Shown: positions 10,310 to 21,700 of the stretch, one piece after another
Position numbering within the stretch: the stretch's first letter is position 1
Layout of the letters: the number at the start of each line of letters is the position of its first letter
NCBI GenBank assembly: GCA_039090855.1
Contig: CM077002.1
Location: 81,410,194 to 81,474,193 of the forward strand
Reading direction: 5' to 3'
DNA from: Macrothele yani
Lineage: Eukaryota > Arthropoda > Arachnida > Araneae > Macrothelidae
Length of the DNA: 64,000 nt
Translations under genes and position numbers: made by a program
The notes under the pieces: generated by a model
Seen by the model: the letters and a program-made list of their open reading frames with translations, nothing else
Told to the model about the DNA's origin: nothing
Database searches by the model: none

Positions 10310-11734
10310 ATGGGTGAAGAATTCTATGTAACGTTAGCTAGCACTGCAAGTATGAAGAATTTTCCTGATAATACTCAAGGACATTGCGTAACGAAGCTGT
10401 CACAACCACTTACATTATCTGGTACATAGGAAGTAGGTTTAACAGAAATATCATACTTCCTAGAAGCTGGTTTAATAACACTGAAAGTAATGAGTACGAG
10501 CTTGTTCATGATGAAGATGTTATGGAAACAGTTGAAGTACGTGGTGCCGAATATAATATACCCTTAATTTCAGACGATAACAACAAAGAGAAAAATCTCT
10601 TCGATACTATTAACGAGAATATATGAACAATAGTCAAGACTGATGCTGTCTCGTTTGTGTTACATGAAGACAAGAGGGTAACACTTGATATTTCAAAAAA
10701 TTATGGTCCACATATCTCCTGAAACTGTTGAAAACCTATTATATATTTCGCATTTACCAATTGAAAGCATAGTTTTTACTGAGTTTCTCGATAGTATAGT
10801 TTCTCGATAGTGAAATTCTAAACATGAATTTCACTATCGAGAAACTACAGCTAATTTGTCAAATCAGTTTTTCAAAATCATTGATAAAACTTTAGTTCAA
10901 GATAAAGAATACGCTATATCTATTTTGCCAATTAAAGATATCCAAAGTGACAACATATTTGAGAGTATAAATCAAAATATTTTACTTGTACTTAAAGAGA
11001 ATCTCAAAAAGTGTTCATTAAATGTCACTGAAAATAAAGTAACAGTGACTATACCACAAAATTATGAAATGCATGTGGAGGCAGAAAATGCTCCGTCTTT
11101 GTTACATATGCTCAATTTGCCTTTAGTAAATCATGTACTGAGGGAAACTGCTGCTTTTGAATATCATCATGTTACTGTTTTCGACGAGGCTGAGTTCGAA
11201 GAAAAAAAAAGAAAACTGTAGAAGTAAAATAAATCGTAACAAACAGAAAAAATTAACATTCCTGTAGGATTATATACGAATCCAAAAGATTTATTTGATG
11301 TCGTCAATTATGCAGAATTTAAACTTTTAGCAAACAAGAAAGTTCAAATGTTAATACCCAAACAAAAAACAATTATATTTTGCGATGTATTGAAAGATCT
11401 GTTGAGTTTCAAGAATTCTGTTTTTGATGCGCGCACATGCATACGTGATTACGTTATAGAACTGGATGCAGGAATCACTGAAATTTGTGTGTATAGCGAT
11501 GTAGTTGATTCACATCGTGTGTGTGATGCTGTTGCCCCGCTTTTAAGAATAATTCCTGTTGTGAGCGAGACAAAAGACCAGATAGTAAAACTGTATACAT
11601 CACCTTTGTATTTTCGTGTAAAGAAAACTTATGTAGATACGATAGAAATTGATTTAAGAACAAGCGGAGGCGGGAATAAAATTTTCACATGTGGCAAAAC
11701 GTTTCTAGTGTTATGCGTTAGAAGGAGGCTATAA
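10310..11734 (+). pseudogene. Conserved Polinton virion-type protein, decayed
   Basis: It begins Met-Gly-Glu-Glu-Phe-Tyr-Val-Thr-Leu, the hallmark start of a protein conserved in Polintons of many animals (its role is not settled; a minor virion or penton/fibre-like part has been suspected). The C-terminal part (Ile-Tyr-Thr/Val-Tyr-Ser-Asp-Val-Val, Pro-Leu-Leu-Arg, Val-Lys-Leu-Tyr and a final Arg-Arg-rich strand) fits the same family. Frames shift several times. The middle contains two related segments, 10561-10740 and 10920-11150, both with an Ile-Phe/Leu-Phe-x-x-Ile-Asn-x-Asn-Ile start. A perfect 22-bp inverted repeat lies between them. Confidence 0.6.
10797..10847. repeat. Perfect 22-bp inverted repeat inside a Polinton gene
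   Basis: Arms 10797-10818 and 10826-10847 are exact reverse complements with a TAAACAT loop. A direct repeat of GTTTCTCGATAGT just upstream (10782-10796) shows the same segment was copied in both orientations, as in template switching. Confidence 0.95.
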
Positions 11735-11851
11735 AAACGGAGTTTTTGATGACATCATTATTTCGCATTTGTTTGCTTTGGTGAATGATATATCTATACC
11801 TCTGAACATCTTGGCCCCGTTATCAAGATTATCACTTCTTAAGAGAGAACC

Positions 11852-12292
11852 ATGAAGTCGCAAAAGTGGAATTGTACAGATCACTACGCTGGCCAGATTG
11901 GTGGAAATTTGTAATTTAGTGAACCATTACATCACCATGGATATGTATTATTTGGCGACATACTACGACATATCAAACCAATTTTTCCAAAAGCAGGAAA
12001 ATATGTTGGGAAACAATTACTTAGCACAGGAAGAAACGTTATATCTGATTTAGCATATCGAAAGTATTTAAGTGAAGCTGCTAAAACAAGATTTAAAGAA
12101 ACAGCGGGGAAAATGAAAACTGACGCATTACAAAAGATCGAACAAAGTGGTAGAGGGAAAGCTATAAAAAGAAAACGCAAACCTAAAACGGGTAACAGTT
12201 CTGCTGCTAAACGCATGAAAAAACGTTCACGTAAATTGGCTCATTATTATCGAGATATATTTAATTACAAGTATAAGCTATCACGGATTTGA
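11852..12292 (+). pseudogene. Small basic Polinton protein
   Basis: From the ATG at 11852 one frame reads Tyr-Ala-Gly-Gln-Ile-Gly-Gly, then after a stop and a shift an amphipathic stretch (Gly-Lys-Tyr-Val-Gly-Lys-Gln-Leu-Leu, Ser-Asp-Leu-Ala) and a very basic C-terminus (Arg-Lys-Arg-Lys-Pro-Lys and Arg-Met-Lys-Lys-Arg-Ser-Arg-Lys). Proteins of this shape (a glycine-rich N-terminus, an amphipathic helix, then a nuclear-localisation-like basic tail) lie just before the capsid gene in many Polintons. Function is not established; comparison with adenovirus pVI is an inference. It ends at TGA 12290-12292. Confidence 0.5.
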
Positions 12293-12295
12293 GGT

Positions 12296-13555
12296 CTTGC
12301 CCCTGTCTAAAAAGCGAACTGAAACTATTTTCTACAAGACCTACTCAAGTTGCAATTGAAAATTCAACTTTTGTTGAGTTTCAGCCTATTGCAACTTTAA
12401 CAGATAAAAGTCCAGTAGAATTTTACATAACTGGAAGGGTTACCAATATTTAGATTTAGCGCATTCCATACTGCACTTGCAAATAAAATTTTTAGAGAAG
12501 AATGGTAATAACGTGCCAGAAGATGAAAAAGTGGCAGTAATTAATTACATTTTAAACACAATATTTAATCAATGTTCAGTGTTTTTAAATGACAAGCTTG
12601 TACAATAAGAAAATAATTATGCCTATAGAAGTATTATTGAAAGTTTGCTGCTGTTTCCAAGAGATGCTCAGGATACCATGTTATCGTGTTCACGCTTTTA
12701 TGCTGACACACCATCTGATTTTGATAAGATTGATCCGGAAAATAATCTTAATGCTGGGCTCACCTCACGATTTCAAATGTGTAAAAAGTAAATTAATCGA
12801 CTCATGCGGAAATTTGCATATTGACCTTGCGTGCCGATCTAAGCTATTACCAAATAGTATAAATCTAAATATGAAACTTTAAAGATCTAAAGATACATTT
12901 GCATTAATATTTAATGCAGATAATAACAAAATAGTTATACAAAATGCCTCTTTATTTATACGTAAAGTTGATGTTACCCCCTCTGTTATAATTACGCATG
13001 AGAAAGTTTTGGAGAGAGGGGTGATGAAGATTCCTATAAAGAAAATTGATGTGAAGATATTTACCCTTTCAGCCGGATTGCATTCATCCACAAATTGCGA
13101 ACGCCTTCATCGGTCAGTTACCAACACCATTAATAACTGGGCTTGTTAGTAACACTGCATTTAACGGAGCAATAGATAAAAATCCATTTATTTTTAAAAA
13201 TTACAACTTAAAGTACATTTGCTTATTAAAGGATAATCAGATGATTCCATCAAAAGCTTATACGCCAAATCATCAACAGGATTTTTATGCGCGAAATTAT
13301 TTGAGTTTATTTACAGATTTAACAATATTTCACTATGGTCAGAATATCAATATTAGCTACGAGGAATATAAAAATGGTCTGAGTCTTTATGCGTTTGATT
13401 TAACTGCAGACTTCAGTTCCGGTTAACTACATTCTAATATTACATCAAATGGTAATCGTTCCATAGATTTGAAGTTTTCTGAACCGCTGCCCGAAACAGT
13501 TAACGTCGTAGTTTATGCAGAATTCCAAAATACGATTGAAATTGACAAGTCATGA
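12296..13555 (+). pseudogene. Polinton major capsid protein (F54H12.2-like), decayed
   Basis: This matches the double-jelly-roll capsid family usually labelled F54H12.2-like in animal genomes. Recognisable in order, across several frames: a Lys-Ser-Glu-Leu-Lys-Leu-Phe start with Pro-Thr-Gln-Val-Ala-Ile-Glu, a Leu-Asp-Leu-Ala-His block, a Ser-Val-Phe-Leu-Asn block, a Phe-Tyr-Ala-Asp-Thr block, an Ile-Asp-Ser-Cys-Gly-Asn-Leu-His block, Val-Lys-Ile-Phe-Thr, and a C-terminal Val-Val-Tyr-Ala-Glu-Phe ending at TGA 13553-13555. At least five frameshifts or stops are present. Total length of about 420 codons is close to normal, so little is deleted. Confidence 0.75.
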
Positions 13556-13575
13556 GGTGTGTTTATCGATTTTTA

Positions 13576-14135
13576 ATGGACACGCTTAGCCTTTGGCGAT
13601 TAGTGTGCAGTGATCCTGTTATGAGTCCAACATTTCATGGACTATATATCCGTCTGACGGTTTGCCTCAGCATAGAGATCGCTGGTCTTTATTTATTGTA
13701 AATTTAGATCCAATGAAAAACAAAAGTTTACATTGAATTGCTTTATTCTTTAAAAATTCTACATGCTATTATTTTTGCTCTTATGGCAGCAAACCTAACA
13801 ATACGTCTATATTAAAATTTATCAATGAAAATTCTGATAACGTTAAATGGAACAAAGTAACATATCAGACACCTTATTCAGCAAGCTGTGGGTTGTTTTG
13901 CTTATATTTTCCTCATACAATGGTTAGAGGAAAAAGTTTTAAAGAACAGAGCCTCATAGACCAAGGCCATAATGAGCAAATGGTGAAAAGGTTTGTCAGT
14001 CGTCATCCAAAATTATATACCTGCAAGTTAAATTTAAAGAAATATCAGACATGTATGGAATTTAGAAAAAACAACTTAAATCCATTGTTCTCTAAAATTG
14101 AAGGAATCAAAACAAGCTTGAACGTCATTAGTTAG
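13576..14135 (+). pseudogene. PRO: Polinton maturation protease (adenain-like cysteine protease)
   Basis: The family cleaves virion proteins. From the ATG at 13576 the usual start (Met-Asp-Thr-Leu-x-Leu, then Asp-Pro-Val-Met) is visible. The catalytic His is in Ser-Leu-His near 13729, followed by TGA where the family has Trp. The catalytic Cys is in Ser-Ala-Ser-Cys-Gly near 13887, in another frame. The C-terminal part is open from there to TAG 14133-14135. Position directly after the capsid gene is usual for Polintons. Confidence 0.72.
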
Positions 14136-15170
14136 TAAACACTTAATTGCTCACATTACATGGAATAGTTATTGACCAATTTGGACAAGTCTTAGAAACG
14201 TGTTTAAAAAAAGACTTACTATAGTGCTCAGATGAAGTAAAAGCAAATAGCTCTGATTTATTGCGCATAGATCAGGTTTTAAACATCAAAAATTCATTAG
14301 TTACTTCTTCAGTTGCTTTGTTTTCATTGGTTACTTCATCAGTCGCACTGCTGATTTTTCCATCAAGTATAAAAATCCATGCTCGTGTAAAGGAACGTTA
14401 GAACAAATCTTCATTACAAGCCTCTTCGGAGATTACATTTGCGGAGTTTATTCTATAATACACAGTAAATCATTGAGAAATTTGGATTTGCACATGTTTA
14501 CAGAACATCCGCCAGCAATCCCTACACTGTTAAAAGTTGTGGCAATAAACTCTATGAAGCAATGCTTCAAACAGTTGAGGCTGCTGTAAAATTTTCTTCA
14601 GATGAAGTGGATCACCCAGCATATGACTCGAAAAATCGCCTTATATAAAATCTTGTCGAAAAAGGAGATTCTTAAGGAGCTCTATGCATTAGAAATTCAG
14701 AATTGCCGTTTACAAGATTCATTATCTGACAGTGCCCTTTGAAGAACTAAAATGATGTAACGCGTCTACATCCAAAAGAAGAGACTATGTAGAAATGTGC
14801 TGTTATAAAATTTTACCGCTGATGGAGTTTAATATATCACGTGACGCAGAAAAAAAGGTTATATTTTTAAAACATTAACAAACAGAGAATTAATTAACAT
14901 TCTTCCAAGAGAAACTCGGAAAATTACCTAGCCCATTATTCAACTTTTGAAAAGAATGAATAACAACTCACTCAGTGAGGAAAATAATCCTTAAGTATGC
15001 TTTGTTTTTTCTAGTTTATGAACGTTTAAATGTTATTTGATATGTAGCGAAAGAGAATACGTCAGCACATGTTGTACAGTTAACTTCATGGTGGATGATG
15101 TGTTGATTGACAAAACATAAACAAGTTAGTAAAATCATGCAATGCATTGATTATGATACGCTTTCCAACA
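14136..15170. other. AT-rich stretch with unassigned coding-like fragments
   Basis: Short runs of open frame occur, notably 14485-14650 (Tyr-Arg-Thr-Ser-Ala-Ser-Asn-Pro-Tyr-Thr-Val-Lys) and 14850-14990. Position after the protease suggests further Polinton genes, but I do not recognise any. Confidence 0.35.
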
Positions 15171-15660
15171 TTACAGAAATCATTACTCAAATTATCACTC
15201 AAGTTATAAGAATAATGTCTGTGGAATAAATCTCGGTCCTGTGCCCTGACCTTTGATCCCATTTCGATGATATTCAACAGAACTGGCTTGGTATACTTCC
15301 GAAATAACATGATAAAGTTTTGTCGCAATCGAAGCATTTTTACGTAAGTTATGATGCATAAGGGCCATGGAATAGATCCCGCTCCTGTGTCCTAACCTTT
15401 GACCCCATCTCGCCCATTTTCAACAAGGTTTGTCGCCAGGTGGTCCCCTACCACATACTAAAATTTTCATCGAAATCGAACCTTTTTTACGTTAGTTATG
15501 GCGCATAATAGCAGTGGAATGGATCCCTCTCCTATGAACTGACCTTTGACCCCATTTTGTTCACTTTAAATACGGTTCCTTCCCAGGTGATCCCCTACCA
15601 GATACTAAAATTTCATCGAAATCCAACTGTTGTTACGCGAGTTATCGAGCTGAAGGACAT
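15170..15660. repeat. ~145-bp tandem repeat, left block (three units)
   Basis: The phrase GACCTTTGACCCCAT or a close variant recurs near 15249, 15395 and 15541, about 146 bases apart. Each unit also holds a GGTGGTCCCCTACC-like tract, ATTTTCATCGAAATCGAACC and a TTATGACGCATAAGGGC-like end. The same repeat resumes at 16665 beyond the MITE. Confidence 0.88.
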
Positions 15661-15850
15661 ACGCACATAACGCATGACGTAATGAGGCAGATGGGAATCG
15701 CGACCATCTGCTAGCAAGGTGTGACGTCATAAATCTTTAATAGGATTCACAAAGAACGCGTGACGTAATGAGATAGATGGCATGACCGCGCGCCAACATT
15801 CTCAAACGCGAGTTGTGACGTCATAAGATTTCTAAGCATTGGTAACATTA
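15660..15850. repeat. Two-copy repeat with GACGTAATGAG / GTGACGTCATAA ends
   Basis: Two units of about 100 bases, starting near 15668 and 15758, each open with a CATGACGTAATGAG or CGTGACGTAATGAG tract and close with GTGACGTCATAA. TGACGTCA is also the CRE/ATF core palindrome, which may be coincidence. Confidence 0.75.
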
Positions 15851-16043
15851 ATGGAACAACGCCATCACTAAAAACGTTATAATTCGGGGTGGTTATTTAA
15901 CCCACTGAACGAATTCTCCTAAAGTCGAGATCAAGCTAAATCGATTTCTAGTACCAGAAAACGGTAGGTTAACAACTTTCATCAAAATTCTTAGAGCCGT
16001 TTTCAAAATAAAATGTACATACATACATACAACAATTGCTACT

Positions 16044-16660
16044 TTAAGGTGGACGTCAAGTAACTCTGCTTCCTATACTTCCAATGGAAAAACTTTTGTA
16101 CACATTTTCTTCACAAAATAATGCGTTCCCAAGGATGAAAATTTGAACATCGATTAAAATATCCTCATTTTATAACTTGCAATACTTAATATTTTCTAAA
16201 ACATAACCATAATTATGCAATTCAACATTTGTTTGTTTACTGACGTCATGAAAATACAGGTCGTGCGCAATCTTTTTCTGGACAATTAATGCGTTCACAA
16301 GGATGAAAATTTGAACATCGATTAAAATAGCTTCATTTCATAACTTGGAATACTTAATATTTTCTAAACCATAACCGTAATTATGCAATCCAATATTTTT
16401 TTGTCCACTGACGTCATCAAAGTACAGGTCACGCCATCTTTTCTCTGGTTTCAACACCACCAAAGGAAAAGTTATTGATTTTTTTAATATAATTATGGTT
16501 ATGTTTTAGAAAATATTAAGTTTTCCAAGTTATAATATGAAGTTATTTTAATCGATGTTCAAATTCTTATCCTTGGGAAAACATTAATTGTGAAGGAAAT
16601 GTGAACAAAAGTTTTTCCATTGGAAGTATAGGAAGCAAAATTACTTGACGTCCACCTTAA
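16044..16660. mobile_element. MITE with ~180-bp inverted ends and TTAA flanks (piggyBac-like)
   Basis: The left end TTAAGGTGGACGTCAAGTAA (16044) is mirrored at the right end (TTACTTGACGTCCACCTTAA, to 16660). The similarity continues inward for about 180 bases on each side. TTAA at both ends matches the target duplication of piggyBac-type elements. The left arm is followed by a second direct copy of its inner part (16133-16260 versus 16284-16430). There is no coding capacity. It sits between the two blocks of the 145-bp repeat. Confidence 0.85.
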
Positions 16661-16664
16661 TAAT

Positions 16665-17130
16665 ATGGGATAAGGACAATGGAATGGATCGCAATCCTAT
16701 GTTCTGACCTCTGACCACATTTTGTCCAATTTTAATAGGGTTCGTCCCCAGTGGTCCCCTACTACATACTGAAATTTCATCGAAATCGAACCATTTTTAC
16801 GCACGTTATGACACATAAGGGCTATGGAATGCATCCCGATTTTATGTCCTGACCTTTGACCCCACTTCACCCATTTTGAATAGGGATCGTCCCCAGGCGG
16901 TCTCCTACCACATAGTAAACTTTCATTGAAATCGAACCATATTTACGCAAGTTATGACGCATAAGGGCAATGGAATGATCCCGCTCCTACGACGTGACCT
17001 TTAACCCCATTTGTCCCATTTTCAATAGGGTTCGTGTCCGGGTGGTCCCCTACCACATACTAAAATTTCATCGAAATCGACCCATTTTTACGCCAGTTAT
17101 CGTGCGGACAGACGGACGGACGGACAAAGC
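16665..17130. repeat. ~145-bp tandem repeat, right block (three units)
   Basis: Continuation of the repeat at 15170-15660: GACCTTTGACCCC-like phrases near 16708, 16852 and 16997, about 145 bases apart. The array ends in a short (GACG)n tract at 17106-17126. Confidence 0.88.
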
Positions 17131-18012
17131 TGGAGCATATACGCTTCTTCAACGTACGGTTGGAAAGCGTAAAAAAGAGGAAGTGTTTTTGCAGAGATTT
17201 GGCTTTCATCCAACTGCTGGAAAAGCTTATGTCGTCTTTTCCTTTGTCAACTGAGCTGAACTGTAAACAAAATGAACCGTTCCTTTTCTCAAAAAAGAAT
17301 GTTATGCATTTAAAAGGAATTTATTTATACGCATATACAATGTATCATTTAACTATATAAAATAAAAAATGCTCTTACAAAAATTAAGACATTATCCTTT
17401 GTTTGCACATTGGTCTGTTTTTACTTCTTAAAAAGTTAATATAATGATATTATAAATAAACTTATTATAATTACCTTGATTGTGCAATTATTTTTGCATG
17501 TAGTTTTCCAAAAGAAATAAATGCATAGAATTTAAAAATATCTTGTAAACTTACCTAGACACTTTCATTGCTGATTGCTTTTTTACTCCTTTTTTTTCTA
17601 CATTTTGCCACGCATTTTGCTGATTTCAACGGTTTTGACACTGGATTTTTCTGGTGATTTCTAATATGCCGACAAGGCAGGCATGCCAGACTGCAGAATT
17701 TTCAAATCGAACTGCAATCGACACACACGCTTTGGCGGCGAACCGCTTTATTCTTTAAACCCACAAAGTATGCACATGAAATCAAGTTTCATAAACAATA
17801 TAAAAAAAACATAAGCAAAATAACATATCCTACAATTTCTACAATTTCATTACGCAAGTTTCACAATAATACAAGTTCACAAATTCTACAATATATTCTC
17901 CAAAGTTACACATTTCCAAATAGAGAGATAATAGTATACATTGCATTCGAAAGAAATATGTCTGAGCTAATGCAAAGAACTGAAGACTTGCACATTTGCC
18001 TCAAACTTTTGA
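17131..18012. other. No recognisable feature
   Basis: Very AT-rich; short open frames only. Confidence 0.4.
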
Positions 18013-18025
18013 GAAACTGCTTTGT

Positions 18026-18260
18026 AGCCGCCCCGGTGGCGCAGTGGTGTAAGGCGTTGGCCTCTGATCATTCGTCCGAAAGGGGTCCGGGTTCGAATCC
18101 CGGTTAGGCATGGACGTTGTGTTTGTCTTACGGCACTGGCTCTCTCCCTTCCCTGGAACCAGTGACCCTAAATTAGGGACGGGCGACTGCTTATAGCCCA
18201 TTGAGTTGCTCACGGTGGTCGTTAAACCTCCAATCAAAAAAAAAAAAAAAAAAAAAAAAA
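18026..18260 (+). mobile_element. tRNA-derived SINE, young copy with 13-bp target duplication
   Basis: The copy is flanked by GAAACTGCTTTGT at 18013-18025 and 18261-18273. The 5' tRNA-like head carries a good A box (TGGCGCAGTGG) and B box (GGTTCGAATCC), the RNA polymerase III internal promoter. A body of about 120 bases follows (with CCTAAATTAGGGACGGGCGA and GAGTTGCTCACGGTGGTCGT), then a poly-A tail of about 24. The pure tail and exact duplication mark a recent insertion. Five other, older copies lie in this window, all in the opposite orientation. Confidence 0.93.
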
Positions 18261-18273
18261 GAAACTGCTTTGT

Positions 18274-18650
18274 TTGCTTTACTTTTCTGCTAAATGATGC
18301 AAAAAACAATTCCACGTCAGAGCTATTAGATTTAACCAAGAACACTGTGGCACCATTTTTCTTTTTAACAATTATAACTGTTTCAATCACATCAGATATT
18401 AACACATTTGCATCATCGTGGTTTGAATTGCTACTGTACCGTTGACCACCCACTCCTATATTCTTGGATGATGCCGTCAAATTCTTCGTTATTAAGCGGA
18501 GCTGAAATGAGAATTTGTTCGTACCACAAAGATTTCTCCTCATTCCTTTTAAAGTCGGTGAGCATTATTGGCACATCAGAAACACATTCGTGTAGATATG
18601 CTGTCGTAAAAAAAGTCAATGCCAAATTCCATATCTTCTCACTTCAACAA
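18274..18650 (-). pseudogene. Unrecognised coding-like remnant
   Basis: On the - strand two adjoining frames stay open: 18625-18431 (about 64 codons, acidic, with Asp-Phe-Lys-Arg-Asn-Glu-Glu-Lys-Ser-Leu-Trp) and an overlapping frame through 18445-18274 rich in Val, Ser and Lys. The SINE inserted at its far end. It lies downstream of the Polinton polymerase on the same strand, so it may be a small Polinton gene, but I recognise no family. Confidence 0.3.
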
Positions 18651-18713
18651 TAAAATCATGTACTCCAAATTTAATACAATAAAGCGGAAAATAAACGGTT
18701 TATATGAATCATG

Positions 18714-21700
18714 TAAGGTCAGGTGATGCGTAACATCACAGCCTCTCCTTGACAAATGTCAACCCCGCCTTCTCGTGGTGCATCCTGTTCCCACTAAAGG
18801 GGCTCTGACGACCGCCCATAGCGGTATAACTATACCATCGGGATTAGAGGAAATTCTATCCCACACTCACCAACCCGCTTGGCCAGCGTGGTGAGTTATG
18901 GCCAAACCCCTCCAAAATGATTCCACAACTTAAATCTTGGCCCTCAGTCTCCGGCAGCTGGAATGTACCTGGCCAAGGCAGCGGCCAGTGCGACATGAAG
19001 GCAGAGGGTGCTAAGAATCCCCGGAGGACCGGACTAGGCTGCCATCTGATGCTGACCTTGGCTACTTACAATGGACGCTCCCTATCTTCTGATTCAAGGC
19101 TTCTTGAATTGGAAGAGGAACTACAAAGGATCAAGTGGGACATCGTGGGGCTAAGTGAGGTAAGGAGAAAAGGAGAAGATCTCATCGAACTGAAAAGTGG
19201 ACATCTCTTCTACTATCGTGGGACAGATACTGGCAGAACTAGTGGTGTTGGATTTATAATAAACAAGAAACTGAAGGATAAAGTTGTAGAAGTTGAAAGT
19301 TCCTCTGACAGAGCTGCACGACTTGTTATCCAACTCTCGAAAAGATACCAGGCTCAGATTATTCAAACTTATGCACCCACCACAAGTCATCCTGAAGAAG
19401 AAATTGAAGAATTTTATGAGGAAATTTGTCATCTAAATAATAAAGGTAAGCAGCACTTGAAAATAATTATGGGAGATTTCAATGCAAAAATAGGGCAACG
19501 GCAACAGAATGAAACTTCAGTAGGTAAATTCGGTCATGGTAACAGAATACAGCGTGGAAATACTCTCGTTGAGTTTGCAGAGGCAGAAGGGTTTTTCATC
19601 TTGAACTCCTTTTTCAAGAAAAAGCCACACAGGAAATGGACATGGAAACATCCAAATGGGACGACAAGTGAAATTGATTTTATTATGTGTAACAAAAAAT
19701 TCGTCATAGAAGACTGCAGTGTGCTAAACAAGTTCAACACAGGTAGTGACCATAGATTGGTGAGATGTAAGATGCACCTCAACACTAAACTTGAACGTGG
19801 CAAGCTCATAAGACAAACAAAATCTATTGACATAACCAACCTTAAAAAACACCATAATACCTTCAAGTTAGAACTGAAGAACAGGTTCTCTGCTTTAGAA
19901 GGCCTAACATCGGAAGAAGTGGACATCTCTGAAGTTAACAGAAAAGTAACCAAAGCTCTTATGGAAACTGCAACAAAATTAGCTGGGTCTAAGAACAAGT
20001 TGCATGTGAACAAACTATCAGGAAAAACCAAAATGTTGATGCAAAAAGAAGAGAGATGAGGACAACTAAAGAAGATGTGACTTCCGAAGTGGAATATATA
20101 GAGCTATCCAAGACAGTAAGAAAAAGTATCACTGAAGACGTAAGGAAATTCAACTGTGAACTAGTGAGGAAAGCAATTGAAAACAACCAAAGCCTAAAGA
20201 TAGCAAAGGGACATCTCAGTAAGGGAAGAAAACAGATTATGGCACTGAGAAAAGAAGATGGTTCTGTAACAAGAAATAGAGGCGAAATTTTGACAAGAGT
20301 GAAAGATTTCTACTCCAAATTATATGAAAGGGATGATATATGCACTCCAGACATCATGAAAGATACCAGTACCAGAGTTCCTCCAGTCCTCCCAGCAGAA
20401 GTTGCACATGCAATCAAGAACATGAAGCGGGGAAAAGCTCCAGGAGAAGATGGAATTACTGTAGACATCATACAAGAAGCAAGTGGAGAAATCGAAACAG
20501 TACTCGCCCAAATTTTCACTCGATGCCTTAATGAAGGAAAGATTCCTGAGGATTGGAACACCGCTACAATGATCCTGCTACATAAGAAAGGTGACATTGA
20601 GGATCTCGGAAACTACAGACCTATCAGCCTCCTATCAGTAGTTTATAAAATCTTCACTAAAGTTCTTTCACACCGCTTGAAGGTAACACTGGACATGGCT
20701 CAACCGAGAGAACAAGCTGGATTCAGGAGTGGCTACAGCACAATAGATCATATCCACGTGCTGAGAGAGCTAATTGAAAGAGCGAGGGAATATGAACTTC
20801 CATTGTGCATGGCTTTTATCGATTATGAAAAAGCCTTTGATTCGGTGAAACCATCAGCAGTTACAATGGCTCTGAAAACCTGCGGTATTGAAGATGCATA
20901 CATTAATATTATTAATAACATCTATGAAAATGCAAGTGCAAAGATTAGGCTGTTTGAAAATACAACACAGGTAAAAATTGGAAAGGGAGTGAGACAAGGT
21001 GACACCATATCTCCGAAGCTCTTTAATGCCAACTTTGGAGGGTGTTTTTCAGTCGCTGAGCTGGGAAAACACGGGGATAAAGATTAATGGAGATTATCTA
21101 ACCCACCTTCGTTTTGCTGATGACGTAGTCATTTTTGCAACTACCCCATCAGAGCTGCAGAGTATGATCCAGGAACTTGCTGACAAGAGTAAAGAAGTGG
21201 GATTAAAAATGAACTTTCAGAAGACAAAAGTGATGTTCAATGCTTTTACAAGAAATGAAGATTTATCGATTGATGGAGAAAAGCTGGAGATAACAGACAC
21301 GTACGTTTATCTTGGACAGCAGATATCAAGTGAGGGTCACATTAATGAAGAAATTAATCGGCGTACAAAACTTGCCTGGAGAGCTTTTGGAAGAAACAGC
21401 ATAATTTTCAAGAGCAATATGCCATTATGTCTTAAAAGAAAAGTGTTTGATCAATGCATCCTTCCAGTGCTTACGTATGGTGCAGAGACGTGGACCTTAA
21501 CTAAAAGAGACATACAAAGGCTGCAGACAACTCAAAGAAGTATGGAGAGGTGCATGCTTGGTGTAACCAGGAGAGATAAGAAGAGGAACTCGTGGATCCG
21601 AAAAATGACAAGAGTGGAAGACATCATGATCAGAGTTAAATCCCTGAAATGGCAATGGGCTGGACATACTGCCAGAAGGACAGATCATCGGTGGACAGCC

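Noticed and set aside
15668..15840. CREB/ATF regulatory sites (TGACGTCA-like)
   Set aside because: They are part of a two-copy repeat with no adjacent gene or promoter; function cannot be argued from sequence alone.
18028..18115. Free-standing tRNA gene
   Set aside because: A and B boxes are good, but the segment is the head of a SINE with a body, A tail and target duplication; no convincing acceptor stem.
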